A stretch of 39,681 nt of DNA from Chromera velia (Eukaryota; Sar; Chromeraceae): NCBI GenBank assembly GCA_018398765.1, contig JAHBMJ010000370.1:9465-49145 (forward strand). The letters are read 5' to 3'. Positions 34,106 to 39,681 of this stretch are shown here, piece by piece (position 1 is the first letter of the stretch; each line of letters opens with the position of its first letter). The notes under the pieces are model-generated. The model searched no databases, was not told the origin of the DNA, and worked only from the letters and a program-made list of their open reading frames with translations. Both the position numbers and the translations under genes were made by a program.

Positions 34106-34681
34106 CCATTCAAATGACTCAATTCGAAACCAGGAGAGCGAAACGAAAGCATCTGTGTACAAGGAGCATCAAAGCGATTTTTCTTCTACAAGAAGGCCTA
34201 TACATCGGCTTGTTTTCAGTTGTTTTTGTGAACCAAGAAACTCAGACACAGACGACCATTGGCCTCCTTGTGACTCCGCAAAGGACGACAGAGTCTCTCT
34301 TCGCATTCCCGTGCGATTCCATTGAATCAAGTTCTTTCTGTGTATCTTTCCATTTTCACACACCCGTGCACGGTCTTGGGCCTCCTCTGCTTCTGCCTGT
34401 CGGTCCTCTAGGGCTCGTTTGAGATCGTCTGTGATTCCGACAGCGTCGTCCCTCTCACGCTCAGCCTCCTCGAGTGCTCGAAGGACCTGCAGCGATACTC
34501 TTGCGTCAAAAACTGATTTTCTTTTTGTCCAAGGATAATGATCTCATTCAAAGACTGAAAGAAAGATGGAGAGGCCAGACAATTCTTTTCTTCTCCTTTC
34601 TTCTTCTTTTGCGGTAGACACACCACACGTTTCTTTCTTTTTCACTCGGGCCTTCTCTTCGTACAGACGGACGGATGGACG

Positions 34682-34713
<32 letters not shown>

Positions 34714-35036
34714 GACGGACGGATGGACGGACAAAGATAAGAAAAAGGGAAACTGACCTGTTGATTCTGCCGTTGCAAGAAGAGAATCTCGGACTCTCTA
34801 AAATTTTCGGTTTCCGTTGAATTTCGGAATCCCTTCCTCTCCCTGGTGGTCGATTCCGCCCCCCCCGTCTGTACACTCGGCGTGCGGGTGTATCGACTAG
34901 CGTTGTCAACTACATCGCTGCCGTTCGGTGGCTGCATGGGACGCGTACGACCAAACCCAAAAGCCTGAGTTAGAGAGTTTGGCACGCCCTCTCCCTCAGC
35001 CCCTGAGAAGGCGCTCCCGTCCGCCTGAAAAGACAT
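25943..35036 (-). CDS. Coiled-coil and leucine-rich-repeat protein (17 exons)
   Basis: Exons in coding order: 35036-34758, 34486-34364, 33903-33668, 33388-33276, 32720-32371, 32096-31782, 31189-31119, 30759-30660, 30463-30326, 30193-30092, 29695-29601, 29069-28978, 28863-28757, 28429-28292, 27814-27722, 27358-26684, 26197-25943. Total 3,282 nt, 1,093 aa, every phase closing. ATG 35036 follows an in-frame TGA. Residues 1-90 are polar and disordered. About 94-530 is long heptad coiled coil (VLRALEEAERERDDA; SEQNRQLLRLLEEEESRH). About 530-650 is helical. About 655-753 carries leucine-rich repeats of the ribonuclease-inhibitor type (NVVSIDLRNNGLTDED; LKSLKVSQNHLTGGG). About 785-1009 is low-complexity Gly/Arg/Pro/Gln, then a basic end. 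No enzyme motif is seen. A scaffold or cytoskeletal role is an inference. Two donors 72 nt apart at exon 11 could add 24 residues in frame. Confidence 0.87.
28737..28758. repeat. (CCGA)n repeat forming a donor splice site
   Basis: On the coding (minus) strand the intron after exon 13 of the coiled-coil/LRR gene begins GTCGGTCGGTCGGTCGG at 28756. It has the same form as the kinesin exon 6 donor at 13820. Confidence 0.7.
29113..29172. repeat. (CA)n(GA)n compound microsatellite before an acceptor
   Basis: On the coding (minus) strand it reads (CT)n then (GT)n and lies about 45 nt upstream of the exon 12 acceptor at 29070, so it could act as the pyrimidine tract. Confidence 0.9.
29517..29635 (-). 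repeat. Duplicated exon end plus donor (47 bp, 72 bp apart)
   Basis: Identical copies at 29517-29563 and 29589-29635 each hold the last 34 or so coding bases of exon 11 and its GTACGT donor. The spacer is CTTTCATACAG plus a run of about 15 A on the plus strand. The spacing is a multiple of three and the frame stays open (YVNRFFFFFCMK, then a repeated EKLQRAEEFQT), so both donors could give translatable mRNA. Confidence 0.88.
29701..29765. repeat. (CGCA)(CA)n(GA)n compound microsatellite at an acceptor
   Basis: It abuts the exon 11 acceptor. On the coding strand it reads (CT)n, (GT)n, GCGTGCGTGCGTGCAG, the final TGCAG being the splice site. The last repeat units themselves build the acceptor. 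Purine-rich sequence continues to about 29850. Confidence 0.88.
30795..30899. repeat. (CAGA)n and (CA)n compound microsatellite
   Basis: About 70 bases of CAGA units followed by (CA)n, inside the intron between exons 7 and 8 of the coiled-coil/LRR gene, about 35 nt from the exon 8 acceptor. Confidence 0.9.
32186..32211. repeat. (GA)n microsatellite in intron 5
   Basis: Thirteen GA units in the intron between exons 5 and 6 of the coiled-coil/LRR gene; (TC)n on the coding strand. Confidence 0.85.
32712..33006 (-). repeat. 87-bp tandem repeat carrying a splice acceptor (3.4 copies)
   Basis: Units start at 32712, 32799, 32886 and 32973, the last partial. On the coding strand each holds GTGATTGCAG and the first nine bases of exon 5 (CGATGGACC), so four identical acceptors are lined up. 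Only the copy nearest the exon (start 32720) gives an open frame; reading from any other meets TGA seven codons in. Within a unit, TTTGCTT and AAGCAAA can pair, enclosing two CATACAGAATT copies. Frames open on both strands through the array are a consequence of 87 being divisible by three. Confidence 0.9.
34066..34101. repeat. (CT)n microsatellite in intron 2
   Basis: About 30 bases of CT in the intron between exons 2 and 3 of the coiled-coil/LRR gene. Confidence 0.85.
34665..34733. repeat. (GGAC/GACA)n microsatellite in intron 1
   Basis: GGAC and GACA tetranucleotides with a near-symmetrical order (GGAC, GACA, GGAC), just inside the first intron of the coiled-coil/LRR gene. Confidence 0.85.
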
Positions 35037-36141
35037 CTTCACAGCTTCTCAGAAGTCTCTTCCACAGCAGACAGAGGTCCTTTCTTTATACTTGGCTGCT
35101 GTCACGTTCTCTTGCTGGCGGTATGAACGAACTTGATTGGAGACGATCAAACGATCGTGTCTATTTGAATCATGTCTTATATATGATTTGGTGTTCGTCC
35201 TGAAGCGCAAAAGAAGAAGTCACTGGAAAAGACCGAACGTCATCTTTAAGACTTCTCGGGTCAAGTCAATTCAAGCGCATGTGGTCTTTCACTGCTGTAT
35301 AGGCCTCACACAAAGCGTGCCAGCAATACATAGGCATGTGTTGATATAAGCACATGCATTTGCATTTTTGTATCTGTTGCCCCCGGTCAGATCCTACAGG
35401 AAGCGTGGCAGGAGTAATGGGAGAAGCACCAGAAAGAGAGATGGCAACTTGCACGATCCCCAATGATCCTGTGGGATGCTCCGATCCGCCGTGTTTCCTG
35501 CAATTAAGAGCTAGACCGACAGACAAAAATCGACTGTCACAGTGTCACTCTGTATGAAGCATGCAATTGATAATTTTGAAAAAAAAAAGATTCAGCATAT
35601 AATTCAGCCTAGATGATCTGATGCCGCATGATGGCAGCTCAGAAACGCTGCGCGGGCCCTAGCTTGGTTAAGTTGGTTTCATGGAATTTTGCGCATAAAT
35701 CTTTCATATATATATATATATATATATGCGCACGACGAGCCCATGGGTGCGAAAGTTAATTCTTTGAGGCACTCATCGGAGGAAGGTGTGTCACGCAACA
35801 CGTACTGAGCTTCGTCCCTCTATATTTCAGACTGCATGCATGTCAGACTGCATGCATGATCGACTCGATCAGCATGCAGCTAGGACATGCAGGCGAGCGA
35901 TATCGATCATGCAGCTCAATGCGTCATGCATGTCCCGGCCTGTGCACCTCCAATTGAACATCGATTGGCGACCTGTCCTCACATGCAGGCCTGCATGGAT
36001 GACACCCTTGGACTCTCAAGGACGAAGGAAGCCAGGTGCATACATGATCGGGTGAGGCAAATGCATGTCCGTCTACCTTCTCAGCATATTTCGCTGCATG
36101 CATTCTCAGAAATGATTGACTGACCCACTGTATCGCCTCCA
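35037..36141. promoter_or_regulatory. Divergent upstream region with clustered TGCATGCA motifs
   Basis: It separates two divergently transcribed genes. A (TA)n run lies at about 35706-35728. Between 35830 and 36105 there are three perfect TGCATGCA palindromes and several more CATGCA or TGCATG words. TGCATGCA is a known binding motif of some apicomplexan ApiAP2 proteins, so a regulatory role is a reasonable inference. Small open frames here lack coding features. Confidence 0.5.
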
Positions 36142-37054
36142 ATGATACCACACGGCAAGATGTCTATCTCTCTGTCTGTTGTGCTGTTTCTATCGGCCCT
36201 CTGGGGTCGGATCGAGGGCACAGCTCGGGTTGCCAGCAGACACCAGCACTTCTTGCAGGAAGGGGAGAAGCGAGAGGGTCATCGGCAGACGCAAGGGCAA
36301 CGATTCAGTCTGACACGATCGGATTGTGACTCCTTCTACACTCACTACTATTGTGAAGAGAACAGTTGGCATCTGGCGAAGTCTTTTCTTGAAAGGACAA
36401 AGGCACAAGGAGGCACAGCAGGTTCTCTAGACAGAGAACCTGAACAGGGTTTTGTAGCATTTATTTCAAACCCCCAAAAGGAAACGCCTATTTGGGCAGA
36501 GAGAGGTGCCGGTAAGGACTCTCCAGTTCTCTGGGACTATCACGTCATTTTCCTGACCAAATCAGAGCACACACCCTCAGAAGAAGAGCGGAAAGGTGCA
36601 ACAGAAGTCTCAAAAGTCTCCAACGTGTTTGACCTGGACTCGACGACTCCTTTCCCCTCTTCCTTCAGTCAATGGTACGAAGAGTCCTGTGGAAGTCATC
36701 GGAAGGAAATTTCCGCAGGCCGATACCCTCCTAGAGACTTCAGGGTTGTGTCTGCGGAAAGTTTTGTGAACTGTTTCGCATCCCCTGATCCAGCCGTCAC
36801 AAGATTGTGACCCAAATGCATCACAAAGGAAGGTGCAAGCACATTCGAAGACACCGATGATGAATTTGCCCCAATACTGGACCATGACGACGCCGAGGTC
36901 AGAGGTGGTGGGCACGGACAGAGACGTGTCTCCGGAGGGAGGTCTGGCGAAGAGGAATGGCAAAATGAAAACGCCACCTGTCAGTGAGGGGGGAGTGGAC
37001 TCTCCATTCGGGAAAGTGATGAGCGAGGACGAATTTGTTTCGTTCTTTTCTTAA
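36142..37054 (+). CDS. NTAQ1: Protein N-terminal glutamine amidohydrolase (WDYHV family), with signal sequence
   Basis: The family converts N-terminal Gln of proteins to Glu, a step in the Arg/N-degron pathway. The catalytic Cys-His-Asp are visible: Cys71 in YYCEEN, His134 in WDYHVIF, Asp164 in VFDLDSTTPFP. FVAFISNPQKETPIW and DFRVVSAESFVNCFAS are also typical. Exon 1 is 36142-36806. I propose an intron 36807-36921 (GTGACC...GGACAG, phase 2) leading to exon 2 at 36922-37054. Its NGKMKTPP and MSEDEFVSFF match the usual C-terminal region, giving 265 aa. Without the intron the frame stops at 36810. Family members are normally cytosolic and about 205 aa. Here a hydrophobic leader (MSISLSVVLFLSALWG, from the second ATG at 36160) and a Gln/Arg-rich linker precede the enzyme, suggesting entry into the secretory or plastid route. 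The usual final Gly-Trp-Gly block is not seen. Confidence 0.87.
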
Positions 37055-37470
37055 TTAAGTGTTGAAATCACTTCAGGACGCACATGCAGCTGGAGGCTGT
37101 GTGACCATGTATGAATTAATTTTTGTGAAGGGATATAGATCTATCATCCCTGATTATTATTAAACTCCGACCAACTCCGACGTTAACATCATTATTAAGT
37201 GTGACCAGGTTTTTTTTTAATTATAATACATTCATTATTTTTTTGTTTATTTTTTTCTAATTTAACAACACTTGGACTAGCACTTGGATTGACTGATTTA
37301 AATTATTTTATTTACTGTACAGTTATATGTATGTATATACAGGGTTGTTAATCACCGACAACTGTAAGTATACCAAAAAAACGGAACCGACCCCCAATTT
37401 TATTTTTTTTTTATGCTTTCGGTGATTTTTCAGTGCTTTTGTCACCGATAAAAAATTCATAAGATAAGGT
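37055..37470. other. AT-rich 3' flank, no gene seen
   Basis: AT-rich sequence with T runs after the amidohydrolase stop. No coding or RNA feature was recognised before the fold-back element begins. Confidence 0.5.
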
Positions 37471-39120
37471 CCTAGACTGTTACCTCTATAAAATTGGAGG
37501 TGTTTCGGTGTTCTGGATTCTCCAAAAAGTGGTTTGGAGCTCAAAAAAAGTTTTTTTGGAGGTACATTGGTATGAAAAAACTAAAAGTCCTAGGAAGGCC
37601 CTAGTTAGCGCTCCTAACATAAAAAATAATGGAAAACACATTCATAGTACTTACATAATCTAAAACTTTATAGTTGGGTCACAAAAATGTTTTTGGAGAT
37701 TGGGGACCTCCAATTGTTTTTGAAAGAATTTCTCTATAACCTATACGATTTTTTTGGAGAATTCTTCAAAAAAAATTAGAGGGTATTATGCAATCTCCAA
37801 AAACATTTTGGTGACCGAACTGTAAAGTTTTAGATCATATAAATGCCAGAAACGTGTTTTCAATTATTTTTTACATTAGGAGCGCTAATTAGGACCTCCT
37901 TACGACTTTTAGTTTTTTCATAGCAAGGCACCTCCAAAAAAGTTTTTTGGAGATTTTTGATCTCCAAAACCTATACCATTTTTTTGGATTTTTTCAAAAA
38001 CAATTGGAGGTCCCCAATCTCCAAAAACATTTTGGTGATCCAACTATAAAGTTTTAGATTATGTAAGTACTACAAATGTGTTCTCTATCATTTTTTATAT
38101 TAGGAGCGCTAACTAGGGCCTTCCTAGGACTTTTAGTTTTTTCATACCAATGTACCTCCAAAACTTTTTTTTATACTGGAACTATAGTGTGTCACATGGA
38201 AAATTTCTAGAACCTTTTGTATCACAATGATTGGTGACACAATAATTATAATTTTAAGAAGTTTTGACTAATTCAATTAAATCACACTTATGTGCAAAAA
38301 AAATAGTTGGAGATTGCGTGTTTATGATGTTTAGCACAGCTTAACCCGCATCGTGGGGTACGTTGTTCATGAGTGAGTAGGTAAGTGAGGAAGTGAAGTA
38401 AGTCAGTAAGTGAGTGAGTGAGTGAGTGAGTGAGTGAGATAAGTAGGTTAGTGAGTGAGTGAGTGAGTGAGCGAGTGAGTGAATGCATGAGTGCATGAAT
38501 GAGTGAGTGAGTGAGTGAGTGAGTGAGTAAGATGAGTGAATAAGTGAGTGAGTGAGTGAGTGTGACTGAGTGAGTGAGTGACTGAGTGTCACAGTGTGAC
38601 TGAGTGAGTGACTGAGTATGTGAGTATGTGAGTGAGTAAGTGAGTGAGTGAGTGAGTGAGTGAGTCAGTGAATGAGTGAGTGAATGAGTAAGTGAGTGAG
38701 TGAGTGAGTAAGCGAGTTAATGAGTTAGTGAGTGAGTGAGTGAATGCATGAGTGAGTGAATGAATAAGGTGAGTGCCGATGAGTGCCAAGGTGAGTGAAT
38801 GTAGAAGAACACTACGGCAGTCTAAACTTCAACGACTCTAAAGACTTTAAATCACTTTGAAAGTCTAGGATCACTTGAATTCAATCAAGTTTTTATCTAA
38901 TAATTTCATCACATGCAAGTTATTCTAACTATTTCATCATACCTATTGTGACACAATTATTTGTATCACTGATACTAGTATATAGGGTATTATATCATAA
39001 TTTGAATTGTGTCACACTATAGTTTCAGTGTAATTTTTTTTTGAGCTCCAAACCACTTTTTGGAGAATCCAAAATACCTAACAACACCAAAACACCTCCA
39101 ATTTTATAGGGACTTCTAGG
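37470..39120. mobile_element. Fold-back (MITE-like) element with nested inverted repeats
   Basis: Outer arms: 37487-37545 (TATAAAATTGGAGGTG ... CAAAAAGTGGTTTGGAGCTC) is the inverted copy of about 39040-39105. Inner arms: about 37549-37735 (GGAGGTACATTGGTATG, CTAGTTAGCGCTCCTAA) pairs with about 37985-38170, and a third, more diverged reverse copy lies at about 37800-37960. A pair of GTGTCACA-containing segments (about 38185 and 39010) is also inverted. A GTGA array fills the centre. No transposase is encoded, so it would be non-autonomous. Target-site duplications were not identified. Confidence 0.75.
38365..38790. repeat. (GTGA)n tetranucleotide array inside the fold-back element
   Basis: About 425 bases of GTGA/GAGT units with occasional GTAA and GCGA variants. 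The minus-strand open frames rich in Ser-Leu-Thr-His are repeat artefacts. Confidence 0.9.
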
Positions 39121-39276
39121 TGAGCATAATGTGGAAAAGTGGCTGTTCTATTGTCAAAACTCTAGAAAGGCAGCCATGGCGGGCCCGGCGGCAACATACC
39201 AAACTACATACCAAAGTACATACCAAAATTCCTAGCAAAATTCTTAAAATCATTAGTGATGATTGATGATGATTGA

Positions 39277-39681
39277 GGGTTAAATCCTAGACCCAGTGAT
39301 GTTAGATCCCAAGCTAGAGAAATGATGATGCCCCCACCAATCCCTCCATCTCGCCCTTATTTTTGCATAGAAGAAATAAGGAAAGTCCTCCGGTCTACAA
39401 AGGAAGAAAAGGCTGCAGGGTTGTCCGGACTCGCCCCCAACCACCTCTCCCTCTGCTTTCAATATTCGCCTCTTTCTCGTGCTTTGTTATTTATCCATTT
39501 GAACTTAATTCACTTGACATCCGCTTGGCGAGATGAATGGAATGTAATTAAAATCTGTCCGGTTCCAAAGGGGCCTCCTTCCCCCGACCCTGGTGAATGG
39601 CGTCCGATTCATGTTGTCTCACTCTTACCAAAACTCTTTTCTTCACTCCTCTCTGCCCGTCTTACATCGCAAGTGAAGATT
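39277..39681 (+). mobile_element. Non-LTR (LINE) retrotransposon reverse transcriptase, 5' fragment, runs off the window
   Basis: After a TGA at 39274 one frame stays open for 135 codons to the window edge. It reads like the start of a LINE reverse transcriptase: EEIRKVLRSTKEEKAAGLSG (the family's alternating Lys/Gly...PGPDG-like block), SAWRDEWNVIKICPVPKG, then GEWRPIHVVSLLPKLFSSLL and SARL, matching the usual RPI-L-S--K-L----RL motif. The aspartates of the catalytic site would lie beyond the window. No ATG context is needed because the element is probably truncated at its 5' end. The clade cannot be assigned. Confidence 0.8.

Noticed and set aside
34490-34550. Segment reading SLNEIIILGQKENQFL as an exon
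   Set aside because: It has an acceptor but runs into the next exon in the wrong frame. Taking the acceptor at 34487 closes the phase and gives a coiled coil.
38288-38789. Minus-strand open frames rich in Ser-Leu-Thr-His
   Set aside because: Translation of the GTGA array in the fold-back element.
1-39681. tRNA, rRNA or spliced-leader genes
   Set aside because: I looked for tRNA A/B box patterns and rRNA-like conserved stretches on both strands and found none convincing.

Overview
The window is eukaryotic nuclear DNA. The genes are cut by many spliceosomal introns with GT...TGCAG ends. The spacers are full of micro- and minisatellites, and one end carries a non-LTR retrotransposon fragment. 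GT donors, mixed base composition, a plastid-type presequence, ankyrin proteins and TGCATGCA motifs best fit a photosynthetic alveolate such as a chromerid alga (Chromera-like). That assignment is an inference. No species marker, rRNA or tRNA is visible.

Layout. Positions 1-4257 are AT-rich spacer, then long purine-rich and tetranucleotide (GGAA, GTGA, GGAT) arrays and small GC-rich repeats. Positions 4258-5645 (+) hold an ankyrin-repeat coding frame broken by three in-frame stops but by no frameshift, followed by two weak candidate exons. Positions 17921-8662 (-) hold a kinesin-like gene that I could join into 10 exons with every phase closing (1,907 aa). Divergent from it, 18624-23565 (+) is a 9-exon gene for an alanine-rich, probably plastid-targeted, multi-pass membrane protein (594 aa) that I do not recognise. 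Positions 23566-25942 are intergenic. Positions 35036-25943 (-) hold a 17-exon gene for a coiled-coil plus leucine-rich-repeat protein (1,093 aa). Divergent from that, 36142-37054 (+) encodes a protein N-terminal glutamine amidohydrolase (WDYHV/NTAQ1 family) with an unexpected N-terminal signal sequence. Positions 37470-39120 are a fold-back repeat element around a GTGA array, and 39277-39681 is the start of a LINE reverse transcriptase that runs off the window.

The genes do not form a pathway. Two probably act in the cytoskeleton (kinesin; coiled-coil/LRR), one in a plastid membrane, and one in N-terminal deamidation. The strongest general signal is in the splicing. About 15 of 33 reconstructed introns have C at donor position +3 (mostly GTCAGT). 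Several donors lie inside tetranucleotide repeats, and several exon-intron junctions have been locally duplicated. Gene models were assembled by eye from conserved motifs, splice motifs and phase, and no transcript evidence was available.
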